A stretch of 64,000 bases of DNA from DATJCV01 sp963707665 (GCA_963707665.1 CAVPQU010000011.1:310001-374000), one strand, 5' to 3'; positions 9,063 to 18,785 are shown, counted from the stretch's first letter. The notes: generated by a model from the letters alone, not told the origin. Numbers and translations: made by a program.

Positions 9063-9823
9063 TAGAACGCCTGAACGCTCGTCACGAGCGTATTGACGGT
9101 CAGGGTCCAGCCGTCGACCAGTACGAACAGCAGCAGCTTCAGCGGCAGCGAAATCACCAGCGGCGACAGCATCATCATGCCCATCGCCATCAATACCGAT
9201 GACACCACCAGGTCAATGATCAGGAACGGGATGAACAGCATGCAGCCGATCTGGAAGGCGGTCTTCAGCTCGCTCAGCACGAACGCCGCCAGCTTGACCG
9301 TGAATGCGTGATCCTGCGGCTGGGCGATGCCGGTCTCGCCGGCCAGGCGGGAAATCTGCGCCAGCGAGGCCTTGCTGGTCTGGGCCAGCATGAAGCGCGC
9401 GACCGGCGCTTCGGCGATCTTCAGCGCCTGCTCGAGGCTGATCTTGTCCTGATCGTAGGGCAGGAAGGCCTGGTTCCAGATCTGTTCGCCGATCGGCCGC
9501 ATCACCAGCAGCGTCAGGATCAGCGCGATGCCGGTGACGATGCGGTTCGGCAGGCCCTGCTGCAAGCCGAGTGCCTGGCGCAGCAGCGACAGCACGATCA
9601 CGAATCGGGTGAAGCTGGTCATCATCATCATCATCACGGGCAGCAGCCCGAGCAATGACATGATGATCAGGATCTGGGTCTTGACCGTGAATTCGGTTTT
9701 CGCGCCGTTGACGGAAGATCCCAGCAATTCAATGGTGCCGGCCCCGCTTGCTTGCGACATCAGCGCCAACAGCGACGCGCCCAGCACGACCCGCGCCAGG
9801 CGATGGCGCCACACACTGGTCAT
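9062..9823 (-). CDS. fliP: Flagellar export protein FliP
   Basis: Pore-forming export-channel subunit of 253 residues. It begins with a cleavable-type signal sequence (to about residue 27, MSQASGA), then the family segment LIIMSLLGLLPVMMMMMTSF, a periplasmic stretch, and C-terminal helices ending with a conserved DGWTLTVNTLV region. FliO, which helps FliP assemble in many bacteria, is not found next to it or elsewhere in the window. Overlaps fliN by 4 bases. Confidence 0.95.
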   Translation of the reverse strand: MTSVWRHRLARVVLGASLLALMSQASGAGTIELLGSSVNGAKTEFTVKTQILIIMSLLGLLPVMMMMMTSFTRFVIVLSLLRQALGLQQGLPNRIVTGIALILTLLVMRPIGEQIWNQAFLPYDQDKISLEQALKIAEAPVARFMLAQTSKASLAQISRLAGETGIAQPQDHAFTVKLAAFVLSELKTAFQIGCMLFIPFLIIDLVVSSVLMAMGMMMLSPLVISLPLKLLLFVLVDGWTLTVNTLVTSVQAF

Positions 9824-10173
9824 GGAGTCACGAGATCGAGGTTGAGTCCATCGAGGTCGACCACCTTGAGGCCGTAGTTCTCGCCGGATACGATCACTTC
9901 AGCACGGCCGATCGGCGTACCGTTGACCTTGATCACGAGCGGTTCGCCGGCGATGCGGTCGAGTTCGACCACGCTGTCGGCGCCGATATTCATCAAGTCC
10001 TGCAGCGACATGCGCGCCGATCCGACTTCCAGCGTCAGCGTGACCTGGATCTTGCGCATCATTTCGGGCAGGTTGCGGCGCGGCTGCTGCACCAGCGCTG
10101 CACCCTGTTCCAGTAGTTGGTCGTCGATGCCGTCCAGCAAGGTTTCGACCGTGTTATTTTCAATCGTGTTCAT
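9820..10173 (-). CDS. fliN: Flagellar motor switch protein FliN
   Basis: Cytoplasmic C-ring subunit, 117 residues from the ATG at 10173 (a second ATG seven codons upstream would overlap fliM). The SpoA (surface presentation of antigens) fold is clear: VTLTLEVGSARMSLQDLMNI, then ELDRIAGEPLVIKVNGTPIGRAEVIV. It follows fliM by four bases. Confidence 0.93.
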   Translation of the reverse strand: MNTIENNTVETLLDGIDDQLLEQGAALVQQPRRNLPEMMRKIQVTLTLEVGSARMSLQDLMNIGADSVVELDRIAGEPLVIKVNGTPIGRAEVIVSGENYGLKVVDLDGLNLDLVTP

Positions 10174-10177
10174 GAGT

Positions 10178-11035
10178 TCACTCGGTATCTTCAAAAGAGG
10201 TCAAACACAGTTTTCCCTTGTGCTCGGCAACGATGGCAGTGAACAGGGAGGCATCGTCCACCAGGACGTCGGCGCGGCCGATGCTGACCGGGATCACGTC
10301 GCCGATCCGCAATTCGAGCAGCTCCTCGAGCGGAATCTGCTTGCTGGTCAGGCAACTGCGTAGCGGTCAACTGCAGGCGCGTCGCCAGCGGTTGCGCCGG
10401 CGGCGGCGCCGTCTTCGCGCCGACCGGCGCCAGTCCCTTGAGCAATGTCGCAAACCAGTTGTCGTCGAGCGCGAGCCATAGCGCGCCTTGCGCCGTGCCC
10501 TGCCTGTCGGCGAGCGACGATGCGAATGGTCCAGCTGCCCTTGCCGGGTGCCGGCATCGGCGCGCTGGTGAAATCCTGTGGCGCGACAGAGGTGCCCGCC
10601 GCCTGCGCATTGGTCTGCAGCCGTGCCGCTCAGCGCCTGCACCAGCTGCTGGCCGAGCGTGACGGCGAGGCGCTCCTCGGTGGCGGTCACCCTTACCTGG
10701 ACATTTGCTTGCGCCTGGGCGTCGCGGCGGCCATAGCGCTGTTCGAGAATCGCCAGCAAGACCCTGCGCTCGAGCGCGAATCCGATTCGTCCGCCCTGGT
10801 TGGTATAGCCGATCCAGCGTTCGCCGCCGTCGGCGCGCTCACGCCGGCCCAGAACGACTTCGGCAACGTCGAATGCGGACCAGTAGCGGCGGTTGTGACC
10901 ACGATGCAGAGCCAGTTCCAGGTCCTCGCGGAAACGGGCGGCAAAAGTGTCGAGCATATGGACCGGACGCCCCAGTAGACAGGGGTCCAGCACGCGCTGC
11001 GGACACACGCGATCGGTAGGCAAATTGGTCGTCAT
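10178..11035 (-). CDS. fliM: Flagellar motor switch protein FliM; frame broken by three apparent +1 insertions
   Basis: C-ring protein that binds FliG and, in chemotactic motors, CheY-P. The frame starting at 11035 reads through LDPCLLGRPVHMLDTFAARF to VTLGQQLVQALSG; the next frame carries NAQAAGTSVAPQDF to GKGSWTIRI; a third carries ALWLALDDNWFATLLKGL; the last carries IPLEELLELRIGDVIPVSIG to the stop at 10178. Breaks lie near 10622, 10522 and 10350. Each is repaired by removing one base, giving about 284 residues, normal for lateral-type FliM. The first gene of the leftward flagellar run; without a repaired frame the motor could not assemble. Confidence 0.85.
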
Positions 11036-11466
11036 GACGAGAACGTGCGGGAAGGGGGCCTGAAAAAATCTCTTGGAAAATGGGCGTCGACGAAAAACGC
11101 GTTCACTGAAATGCGGCGTTGCATGAAAAAAATTCAAAAGTGAATTGTTTCTGCGCTGAAAATATTGCTGCACACAAATAATACTACAAAGAAACAATTT
11201 CTTTGTGATAAAATTTCCGCGTGGAAATATTTTGCACAGATTTGTTACAAATTGAAGAAATTGCACAGCTGAGAAATCTAAAGATCGCTTTTTACGAATT
11301 TTACATTTGTTAATTAAATCGCTTTCAGTTTTTACAAAATTAGTCAATTGTGAAATGTTGGCGTCCGTTTCAGTGCGCTGCAACATGACGCAATTCACCA
11401 TAAATTGTTCCTCATTGCGATGCGCAATCGCTGGTTGAGGATGCCGGGGATGAAAAGGAAGTCCAG
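11036..11466. promoter_or_regulatory. AT-rich divergent control region between fliM and fliE
   Basis: 431 bases with no gene, much richer in A/T than its surroundings, between two diverging flagellar operons. It holds four inverted repeats: AATTCA/TGAATT at 11131-11146, an 8-bp-arm dyad CAAAGAAA/TTTCTTTG at 11187-11205, ATTTCC/GGAAAT at 11213-11228, and ATTTGT/ACAAAT at 11240-11252. These may be operator sites or silencing targets. I could not find a clean sigma-70, sigma-54 or sigma-28 promoter. Confidence 0.5.
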
Positions 11467-11808
11467 ATGGGATATGAATTGGCCGGCCTGATACATGCCG
11501 ACCTGGCCAGGTTGAACGCCGATGCGCGCGGTCTGGCGGCAAGCGCTGCGATGCCGGTGCAGCCGGCTTCCGGCCAGACGCCGCCGAGCGCGTCTTTTGC
11601 GCAAAGCATGCAGCAGGCATTGCACGCGGTGGACGACAAGGAGCGGCTCGCGGCCGAGCGCATGGCCGACGTCGACAGCGGCCGCAGCGACGATCTGGTC
11701 GGCGCCATGCTGGCCAGCCAGGAAGCAAGTCTGTCGTTTTCAATGTTGCTGCAAGTGCGTAACAAGGTCATGGGCGCAGTGGAAGACTTGATCAAGCTCC
11801 CTCTCTAA
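11467..11808 (+). CDS. fliE: Flagellar basal-body protein FliE
   Basis: Small adaptor (113 residues) joining the MS ring to the rod. The C-terminal half has the family pattern: SASFAQSMQQALHAVDDKER, then VGAMLASQEASLSFSMLLQVRNKV. AAGGA precedes the ATG by about eight bases. First gene of the rightward operon that runs to motB or beyond. Confidence 0.92.
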   Translation: MGYELAGLIHADLARLNADARGLAASAAMPVQPASGQTPPSASFAQSMQQALHAVDDKERLAAERMADVDSGRSDDLVGAMLASQEASLSFSMLLQVRNKVMGAVEDLIKLPL

Positions 11809-11826
11809 AGCACCGAAATCGATTCC

Positions 11827-13494
11827 GTGATCACGACACTCAAATCTGGCCTCGCGCGCATGCGCCAGAGCGCCATGCCGGCGTTACCGCCTTCGCTGCT
11901 GAAAAACCTGGGGCCAATGCTGCTGCTCGCCATCGGCATCACGGCGCTGGTGATGATGTATTTCTGGCGCGACCAATCGTCCTATAAGCCGGTGTTCGGC
12001 GTGCGCGAGAACGTGCCCACCGCCGACATGATGGCGACGCTGGATGGCGAGAAGCTGCCATACCGCCTGCACCCGGACAGTGGCCAGATCCTGGTGCCCG
12101 AAGCGATGCTGGGCAAGGTGCGCATGCTGCTGGCCGCCAAGGGCGTCACCGCGCGCCTGCCGGCCGGCCTGGAGTTGATGGATCGCAACGATCCGCTGGG
12201 CGTGAGCCAGTTCGTGCAGGACGTGCGTTTCCGCCGCGGCCTGGAGGGTGAACTGGCGCGCAGCATCATGAGCCTGGATGCGATCGGCTCGGCACGCGTG
12301 CACCTGTCGATCGCCAAGTCGAGCTCGTTCGTCGTCAGCGATGGCGAGAAGAGTTCGGCGTCGGTGGTGTTGACGATGAAGCCAGGCCGCACGCTGGCCG
12401 CCGAGCAGGTCGCCGCGATCATCAACCTGGTCGCCGGCAGCGTCGCCAGTCTCAGTCCGCAGCGCGTGAGCTTGCTCGACCAGGCCGGCAACCTGTTATC
12501 GGCGCGCGTCGATCTGACCGACGGCTTTGACGCCAATCGCGGCAATGAAAGCGGCAACCGTTTCCAGGAAGAGGCGCGCCGCAATGTGCATGACTTGCTG
12601 ACGCCGGTGCTGGGCGACAACAACTACAAGGTCAGCATCACCGCGGCGGTGGACAACGACCGGGTGGAGGAAACGCGCGAGCAGTACGGCGACACGCCCA
12701 AAGTCACCGGCGAAGCGATACGCGATGAACAGGACCGCAACCGGCTGGCCTTGGGTGTGCCGGGCTCGCTCAGCAATCGGCCGGTGGATGTACCAGCAGC
12801 AAGCGCCGACAAGTCGGCCGAAGACACCACCAATACCGCGCGCAAGAATGCCACGTCGCGCCAGTACACCTACGATCGCAGCATCACTCAGATCAAGCGC
12901 AGCCAGGGGCGTCTCAAAAAGTTGAGCGTGGCCGTGCTTCTCAACAGCGCCGCGGCGCCGAATCCGAAAACCGGCTGGAGTGCGGCTGAAATCGCCAATA
13001 TAGAAGGCATCCTGCGCAGCGGCCTTGGCATGGATGCCGCGCGCGGCGACAGCCTGGTGGTATCGGCAATGGCATTTCCGCCGCGCGCGGCGCCCGTGCC
13101 TTGGTGGCAGGAGCGCGACAACCAGATCGACATGGGCAGCTGGATCGCTTCCGCCATAGGATTCCTGCTCGTCCTTCTGCTGGTAGTGCGGCCTTTGACC
13201 AAGGCTGTGTTGCGACGTCTTGCGCGGCCGCCGGCCGTGGCCGAATCGGCCGGCATGCTGGCTCCTCCGCGCGCCGCACTTAACAATGAGACTGCAGCGC
13301 CGGTCGCACTCGGCGCCATTAACGCGGGCGGCGGCATGCCGGTGGTGCCGCTGCTGGAGAACTATGATCTGCCACCGCCGGGCTCGCCAGTGGACGTGAT
13401 GGTGGATCACTTGAAGGTGCTGGCGGGCAAGGAGCCGGAACGGGTGGCCGAAGTGGTGAAACAATGGGTGCAAAAAAATGGCCGACGCGCTTAG
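11827..13494 (+). CDS. fliF: Flagellar MS-ring protein FliF
   Basis: 555 residues from a GTG start. N-terminal membrane helix (about 30-48, MLLLAIGITALVMMYFW), ring-building motifs of the YscJ/FliF type (YRLHPDSGQILVPE; FVQDVRFRRGLEGELARSI), a long periplasmic domain, a second membrane helix (about 440-458, IASAIGFLLVLLLVV), and a short cytoplasmic tail that binds FliG. Overlaps fliG by 17 bases. Confidence 0.95.
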   Translation: MITTLKSGLARMRQSAMPALPPSLLKNLGPMLLLAIGITALVMMYFWRDQSSYKPVFGVRENVPTADMMATLDGEKLPYRLHPDSGQILVPEAMLGKVRMLLAAKGVTARLPAGLELMDRNDPLGVSQFVQDVRFRRGLEGELARSIMSLDAIGSARVHLSIAKSSSFVVSDGEKSSASVVLTMKPGRTLAAEQVAAIINLVAGSVASLSPQRVSLLDQAGNLLSARVDLTDGFDANRGNESGNRFQEEARRNVHDLLTPVLGDNNYKVSITAAVDNDRVEETREQYGDTPKVTGEAIRDEQDRNRLALGVPGSLSNRPVDVPAASADKSAEDTTNTARKNATSRQYTYDRSITQIKRSQGRLKKLSVAVLLNSAAAPNPKTGWSAAEIANIEGILRSGLGMDAARGDSLVVSAMAFPPRAAPVPWWQERDNQIDMGSWIASAIGFLLVLLLVVRPLTKAVLRRLARPPAVAESAGMLAPPRAALNNETAAPVALGAINAGGGMPVVPLLENYDLPPPGSPVDVMVDHLKVLAGKEPERVAEVVKQWVQKNGRRA

Positions 13495-14512
13495 TCTGAA
13501 TGAGCTGGGGATGTCCGGCGCTTCCGCATTGAGCCCGCTGGAACAGGCGGCGATCGTGTTGCTGAGCATGGGGGAAGAGCCGGCCGCCGCCGTGCTGCGC
13601 TGCCTGTCGCGCGAAGAACTGCTGGAAGTGACGCAAGTGATGTCGCGCATGAGCGGCATCAAGGTCGAAGCGGTCAAGCTCGCGATGCAAAAGTTCTTCG
13701 ACGACTATCGCGAGCAGAGCGGCGTGCACGGCGCCTCGCGTTCGTATCTGAAGCGTTCGCTCGACTTGGCGCTGGGCGGTGATATCGCCAACAGCGTGCT
13801 CAACAGCATCTACGGCGACGCCATCCGGCCGAAAATGGCGCGTCTACAGTGGGCCTCGCCGAAATGGCTGGCCGAATACATCAGTAACGAGCATGTGCGG
13901 ATGCAGGCGGTATTCCTGGCATTTCTGCCGCCGGCGCTGGCCGGCAGCGTAATCGACGCCTTGCCGCTGGAAGGGCGCGACCTGGTGCTGCTGAACGTCG
14001 CGCGCCTGGATGAAATCGATCGCGATCTGCTGCTGGAGCTTGAGGAACTGGTGAGCCGCTGCCTGGGCAGCCTCGATATGCAGAACACCAGTGTCGAAGG
14101 CGTGCGGCAGGCGGCCGAGATCCTCAATCGCCTGCCGGGTGACCGCCGTCAACTGGTCGAATTGCTGCGCGCACACGATCCGCAGGTGGTGTCCGAAATC
14201 GAGTTCAGCATGTACGACTTCCTGATTCTGTCGCGGCAGACCGAAGCCACGCTACTGCGCATCCTCGAAGAAATTCCGCTGGAGGATTGGGCAGTGGCGC
14301 TCAAGGGCGCGGAGCCGATGGTGCGCAACGCGATCCTGCAGGCGATGCCACGTCGCCAAGCGCAAAGTTTCGAAGACATGATGCGGCGTTCCGGCCCGGT
14401 GCCGCTCAGCCGCATCGAACAGACGCGCCAGGACATCATGGCGCGCATCAAGGCGCTCGCCGATAGCGGCGAAGTCGAAGTGCAGCTGTTTGCCGAAGCG
14501 GTGGTGGAATGA
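13478..14512 (+). CDS. fliG: Flagellar motor switch protein FliG
   Basis: 344 residues; the rotor protein that touches MotA. N-terminal part binds FliF (SPLEQAAIVLLSMGEEPAAA), the middle part carries ASPKWLAEYISNEHVRMQAV, and the C-terminal torque domain reads DFLILSRQTEATLLRILEEI with the charged-helix run ALKGAEPMVRNAILQAMPRR. Overlaps both neighbours, consistent with tight co-translation. Confidence 0.95.
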   Translation: MADALSLNELGMSGASALSPLEQAAIVLLSMGEEPAAAVLRCLSREELLEVTQVMSRMSGIKVEAVKLAMQKFFDDYREQSGVHGASRSYLKRSLDLALGGDIANSVLNSIYGDAIRPKMARLQWASPKWLAEYISNEHVRMQAVFLAFLPPALAGSVIDALPLEGRDLVLLNVARLDEIDRDLLLELEELVSRCLGSLDMQNTSVEGVRQAAEILNRLPGDRRQLVELLRAHDPQVVSEIEFSMYDFLILSRQTEATLLRILEEIPLEDWAVALKGAEPMVRNAILQAMPRRQAQSFEDMMRRSGPVPLSRIEQTRQDIMARIKALADSGEVEVQLFAEAVVE

Positions 14513-15189
14513 AAGGCTGGCGGCCGTATCGCTTCCCGCCGCTGGCGCAGCTTGCATCGGCCGATGGACGCAGCGGCGGCGACGGCCAGTGGCAGGCGGC
14601 ATTGGCGCAGGGGTTCGAGCAGGGCCGCAGGGAAGGCTACGAAAACGGTTTCGCCAATGGCCGGGACGAGGGTTTCGCCAGCGGCCATGGCGACGGCTTG
14701 CGGCAAGGACATGATGCCGCCTATGCCGAGGTGATGGCGCGCTTCCAATCGCTGGCCGCGCCACTCGATGCCATGATGGATAGCATGCAGCAGGTACAGG
14801 CCGCCTACCAGGCGGCGCAACGCAAGGAAGTAGTGGAGCTGGTGGCGCGCGTGGCGCGCCAGGTGATTCGCGCCGAACTGGCCTTGCAGCCGGTGCAGCT
14901 GATGACGCTGGTGGAAGAAACCCTGGCATCGATGCCACCGACGCGCGACACGATCGAGGTATTTCTCAATCCGGAAGAACTGCAGAGAATTCGCGAGCTC
15001 GACCCGCAGCGGGCCGAGCGCTGGAGCCTGATTGGCGACGCCCGGCTGGAGCCGGGCGAATGCCGCGTCAAGGCTGGCGATCACGAAGCCGACGCGGGCT
15101 GCAAGCAGCGTCTGGCCGCCTGCATCGACCAGGTTCACGCGCAGCTGCAGGAAACGGCTGCCGTCGCTACGTCCGAAGAGGCGCCATGA
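14509..15189 (+). CDS. fliH: Flagellar export regulator FliH
   Basis: 226 residues; holds the FliI ATPase at the export gate. The N-terminal half has the Gly-rich heptad-like repeats known in FliH (EQGRREGYENGFANGRDEG, GHGDGLRQGHD). The C-terminal half (LVARVARQVIRAELALQPVQ, then DTIEVFLNPEELQRI) is the conserved FliH/HrpE domain. Overlaps fliG and fliI by 4 bases each. Confidence 0.92.
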   Translation: MKGWRPYRFPPLAQLASADGRSGGDGQWQAALAQGFEQGRREGYENGFANGRDEGFASGHGDGLRQGHDAAYAEVMARFQSLAAPLDAMMDSMQQVQAAYQAAQRKEVVELVARVARQVIRAELALQPVQLMTLVEETLASMPPTRDTIEVFLNPEELQRIRELDPQRAERWSLIGDARLEPGECRVKAGDHEADAGCKQRLAACIDQVHAQLQETAAVATSEEAP

Positions 15190-16496
15190 TCGCCGCTGCC
15201 TTGCGCAAGCTGGAGCTCGGCGAGGTACCGGTGGCGACGCCCACCGGTCGTCTGGTGGGCGCCTCTGGCTTGCTGCTGGAGAGCGTCGGCTGCCCCTTGC
15301 ATACCGGGCAGCGCTGCCGGATCGAAACCGTGTCCGGCGACTGGCTCGACGCCCAAGTGGTCGGCTTTCGCGACAAGACTTCGTACCTGATGCCGTTCAA
15401 GAAGGCTGTCGGCCTGACCACCGGGGCGCGCGTACTGCCGTCGACCGACAAGGTGACCCTGTCGATCGGGCCATCATGGCTGGGCCGAATGGTCAACGGC
15501 TTGGGCGAGCCGATCGACGAACTGGGGCGCCTCGGCGGCGAGCACGTGCTGGAAATGCAGCCGCCCAAGGTGCATCCGCTCAAGAAAAAGCGCGTGCGCG
15601 AGCCGCTCGATGTCGGCGTGCGGGCGATCAACGGCTTCCTGACGCTGGGAAAGGGCCAGCGGGTCGGCCTGATGGCCGGCAGCGGCGTCGGCAAAAGCGT
15701 GCTGCTGGGTCTGATCACACGCCAGACCGTGGTCGATGTGGTGGTGGTCGGCCTGATCGGCGAACGCGGACGCGAAGTGCGCGAATTTGTTGAACTGTCG
15801 CTGGGTCAGGACGGCCTGCGCAAGGCGGTGGTGGTGATCGCTCCGGCCGACGAATCGCCGCTCATGCGGCTGATGGCGACCGAGCTGTGCCATTCGATCG
15901 CCGCCCACTTCCGCGACCAGGGCAAGGACGTGCTGCTGCTGGTCGATTCTTTGACGCGCTATGCGATGGCGCGCCGCGAAGTCGCGCTAGCGCTGGGCGA
16001 GCCGCCGGCCACCAAGGGTTATCCGCCTTCGGTATTTTCGCTGCTGCCGCAATTGGTCGAAAGCGCCGGCAACGGCGAAAACGAAGCCGGCAGCATGAGC
16101 GCCATCTACACCGTGCTGGCCGAGGGCGATGACCAGCAGGATCCGGTGGTCGATACCGCGCGCGCCATCCTCGACGGCCACATCGTGCTGACCCGCGAGC
16201 TGGCTGAGCGCGGCCACTATCCGGCCATCGATATCGGCGCCTCGATCAGCCGCTGCATGGCGCAGGTGGTCAGCAAGCCACATTTGCACGCGGCGCGCGC
16301 CTGCAAGGAAATGCTGGCGCGCTATGCGCGCGTGCGCGACCTGATTCCGCTGGGAGCCTATGTGGTAGGGGCCGATCCGGTGACCGACCATGCGGTCGAA
16401 TTGTATCCGCGCCTGGAGGCGTTCCTGCACCAAGGGACCAGTGAACCGGCACCGCTGGCGCCCTGCGTGACGCAACTGGAAGAACTGGCCGCATGA
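15186..16496 (+). CDS. fliI: Flagellum-specific ATPase FliI
   Basis: 436 residues from the ATG at 15186 (ATGA overlap with fliH); a longer frame upstream overlaps fliH and is not needed. Hexameric ATPase of the F1-beta family that unfolds export substrates. Walker A at AGSGVGKSVLLG (about residues 163-172), Walker B at DVLLLVDSLTRYAMARREV, and the family stretch ALGEPPATKGYPPSVFSLLP. All catalytic motifs are intact. Confidence 0.95.
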   Translation: MIAAALRKLELGEVPVATPTGRLVGASGLLLESVGCPLHTGQRCRIETVSGDWLDAQVVGFRDKTSYLMPFKKAVGLTTGARVLPSTDKVTLSIGPSWLGRMVNGLGEPIDELGRLGGEHVLEMQPPKVHPLKKKRVREPLDVGVRAINGFLTLGKGQRVGLMAGSGVGKSVLLGLITRQTVVDVVVVGLIGERGREVREFVELSLGQDGLRKAVVVIAPADESPLMRLMATELCHSIAAHFRDQGKDVLLLVDSLTRYAMARREVALALGEPPATKGYPPSVFSLLPQLVESAGNGENEAGSMSAIYTVLAEGDDQQDPVVDTARAILDGHIVLTRELAERGHYPAIDIGASISRCMAQVVSKPHLHAARACKEMLARYARVRDLIPLGAYVVGADPVTDHAVELYPRLEAFLHQGTSEPAPLAPCVTQLEELAA

Positions 16497-16924
16497 GACC
16501 GCCGCCGATAATCCAGAGCCTGACCACGCTGATCGGCCTGCGCGAGCGTGAGGTGGAACGGTTGCGGATCGATATTGCCGCGAAGACAGCGGTGCGCGAG
16601 CGCTATCTCGGCAATCTGAAGCGGATGGAGGCGCTGTATGCCGGCGACAGCAGTTGCGGCCTGCCGCCCGCCTTGTCGCTGAACCGCGGCCATTACAAGC
16701 AGGCGGTAATGCAGATGGCCGATGCCCACCGTACTGATCTAACGCTGCATGAGGCCGATATGGCGGTGACGCAGCGCGCCTTGAACGCCGCCTGGTGCAA
16801 GCAGGAAGTGCTGGGCCAGGTGTTGGTACAAAAGCAAAAAATAGTCAAGGCGGAGGCCGAGCGTCAGGAACGCAAGCAGCAGGATGAACTGGCCACCCAG
16901 ATGTGGTGCCGGGAGCAGCCATGA
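16493..16924 (+). CDS. fliJ: Flagellar export chaperone FliJ
   Basis: 143 residues, nearly all helical and charged, as expected for the FliJ coiled coil that sits in the FliI ring (TLIGLREREVERLRIDIAAK, then KQKIVKAEAERQERKQQDEL). Assigned by shape, size and place after fliI more than by specific motifs. Overlaps fliI by 4 bases. Confidence 0.85.
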   Translation: MRPPPIIQSLTTLIGLREREVERLRIDIAAKTAVRERYLGNLKRMEALYAGDSSCGLPPALSLNRGHYKQAVMQMADAHRTDLTLHEADMAVTQRALNAAWCKQEVLGQVLVQKQKIVKAEAERQERKQQDELATQMWCREQP

Positions 16925-16997
16925 TCGATTTCAGTCTAGCGTCAATCGGGTCGCCTTGTTACAAGGCAACCCCGCCTTTTCTTTCCAAGGACCCGAC

Positions 16998-18359
16998 ATG
17001 ACGGCCACAATCTACGATCCGGTTTCCACCGCTCAGAGCCTGGCAACTGCCGCTACCGCAGGGCGCCAGGCGCTGATCAAGACGCAAACCACCACTGCGC
17101 AAAACACCGCCACCGCGCTGAGCAAGCTGCAATCGGCGCTTTCGAGCTTTAATTCGGCGCTGGCCGGCCTGTCGGGCAAGAACAGCCTGTTGTCGCAATC
17201 GGCGACCTTCAGCGGTAGCGGCAGCAACGTTGGTACCGCCACCGCATCAGCATCGGCGGTGCCGGGCACGTATTCGTTTTTTGTCCAGCAGCTGGCCACC
17301 ACGCACCAGATCGCGTACAGCGTGCCCGCGACGGCCACAGCCGGCGGCACGCTCTTGGTCAAAATTGCGGGCGGTGCCGAAATTGAGGTCAACCTGATTG
17401 CCGCCGATGTCGATGGCGACGGCCTCATGAGCGCAAAGGAAATTGCCGCAGCGATCAATGCGGCGGAAAGCAACAACTCCCGCCTGACTGCCTCGACCGT
17501 GACCGTCAACGGCGAATCACAATTGGTGCTGACCGCGAGCAAGAGCGGCGAGGCCGGGGCAATTTCGCTGGACGCCAGCGCCGCCCCCGAGCTCGCGCTG
17601 GGCGCCGGCACAACGCTGGTCGCAGGGCAAGATGCGATTGTTCGGCTCGGCGGCGAAAGCGGCATCGAACTGAAGCAAAGCTCCAACACGTTCACTGCGA
17701 TCGATGGTGTCAGCATGACGTTCACACGCGCGATGGCGACTGGCGAAGCGCCGGTCACGCTGATGGTGGCCACCGATGACAGCGGCACCGTCTCTAACGT
17801 CCAAAGCTTCGTCGATGCCTATAACAAGCTGAATGACGTCTTGAACAGCCTGACCAGTTCCGGTGACGCCGCCGCCGGTGTGGCCGCCTCGATTTTCGCC
17901 AGCGATGCCGGTGTGCGTGCGTTACGCAATCAGCTCACCAACACCGTTCGTGAAAGCGTCGGCGGTTTGTCACTGACCGCGTTCGGCGTCACGGCGAACC
18001 GTGACGGCTCGTTGTCGCTCAATAGCGCTCGCCTTAAAACCAAGCTGGCGGCTAGTCCGGAGGGGCTGGCGACGGTCTTCGGCAGCAGCAGCGTCGGCGC
18101 CAAGAGCGGCGTACTAGGTAGCCTCGACAAATACCTGAGCCTGTGGACCAGCAGCACCAACGGCCTGATTTCGCAACGCAAGACGGCGGTATCCAAACTG
18201 CAAGCCTCGCTGGCGCAACAGCAGGAGGCCTTGGACCAACAGTTCAACACCGCTTATGGCCGCTACCTGATCCAGTTTACGCAGCTGCAGAGCCTGCAGG
18301 CGCAGATGACGCAGACCACCAACATGTTCGATGCGCTATTTTCCAGCGACAAGAAATAA
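16998..18359 (+). CDS. fliD: Flagellar filament cap protein FliD
   Basis: 453 residues (LafB in lateral systems). It caps the growing filament and folds flagellin. I take the ATG at 16998, which has AAGGA upstream; an open frame extends further but overlaps fliJ. N-terminal helix NTATALSKLQSALSSFNSAL, a FliD N domain with FFVQQLATTHQIAYSV, and a C-terminal domain with NVQSFVDAYNKLNDVLNSL and a final coiled coil. The sequence is rich in Ala, Ser and Thr like other secreted flagellar proteins. Confidence 0.93.
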   Translation: MTATIYDPVSTAQSLATAATAGRQALIKTQTTTAQNTATALSKLQSALSSFNSALAGLSGKNSLLSQSATFSGSGSNVGTATASASAVPGTYSFFVQQLATTHQIAYSVPATATAGGTLLVKIAGGAEIEVNLIAADVDGDGLMSAKEIAAAINAAESNNSRLTASTVTVNGESQLVLTASKSGEAGAISLDASAAPELALGAGTTLVAGQDAIVRLGGESGIELKQSSNTFTAIDGVSMTFTRAMATGEAPVTLMVATDDSGTVSNVQSFVDAYNKLNDVLNSLTSSGDAAAGVAASIFASDAGVRALRNQLTNTVRESVGGLSLTAFGVTANRDGSLSLNSARLKTKLAASPEGLATVFGSSSVGAKSGVLGSLDKYLSLWTSSTNGLISQRKTAVSKLQASLAQQQEALDQQFNTAYGRYLIQFTQLQSLQAQMTQTTNMFDALFSSDKK

Positions 18360-18398
18360 GCGCGATGACAACCCACCTTTCGATCACGGAAAACCACC

Positions 18399-18785
18399 TT
18401 GAACCACGAAGCCTATAGCAGCTACCACGCAGTTAACCTGGATGCGCAAACGGCGCGCGCATCACCGGTGCAGCTGGTGCTGATCCTGATGGATGGCCTG
18501 CTGGAAGAAGTCGCGCGCGCGCGTGCGCACATCGACGCGCGCCGCTTCGAGCAGAAAGCACTCAGCCTCGACAAGTGCATCGAAATCCTGAACGGCCTAT
18601 CGAGCTCGCTCGACTTCGACAGTCAAAGCGAAGTCGTCAACAACCTGGGCCGATTGTATGACTACTGCGCGGGTCGTTTGTACAGCGCCGGCGTCAGCCT
18701 CGACACCGCGATGATCGATGAAGTCACCGGCTTGCTTGACACGATCCGGCAAGGTTGGCTTGGGGTGCAGGCGAAGAATGGCTAG
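18399..18785 (+). CDS. fliS: Flagellin chaperone FliS
   Basis: 128 residues from a TTG start; the frame has no earlier in-frame start and the N-terminus NHEAYSSYHAVNLDAQTA fits the family. FliS binds the flagellin C-terminus in the cytoplasm and stops early polymerisation. The signature LVLILMDGLLEEVARARAHI and SLDKCIEILNGLSSSLDF are typical. Overlaps fliT by 8 bases. Confidence 0.92.
   Translation: MNHEAYSSYHAVNLDAQTARASPVQLVLILMDGLLEEVARARAHIDARRFEQKALSLDKCIEILNGLSSSLDFDSQSEVVNNLGRLYDYCAGRLYSAGVSLDTAMIDEVTGLLDTIRQGWLGVQAKNG

Noticed and set aside
11222..11236. A sigma-54-like promoter TGGAAATATTTTGCA before fliE
   Set aside because: Spacing between GG and GC is 9, not 10, and the -24 box lacks its usual bases; no activator gene is near.
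10367..11743. A 458-codon minus-strand frame running from fliM through the AT-rich region and over fliE
   Set aside because: Only its middle encodes FliM; the rest is a chance extension through non-coding DNA and opposite fliE.
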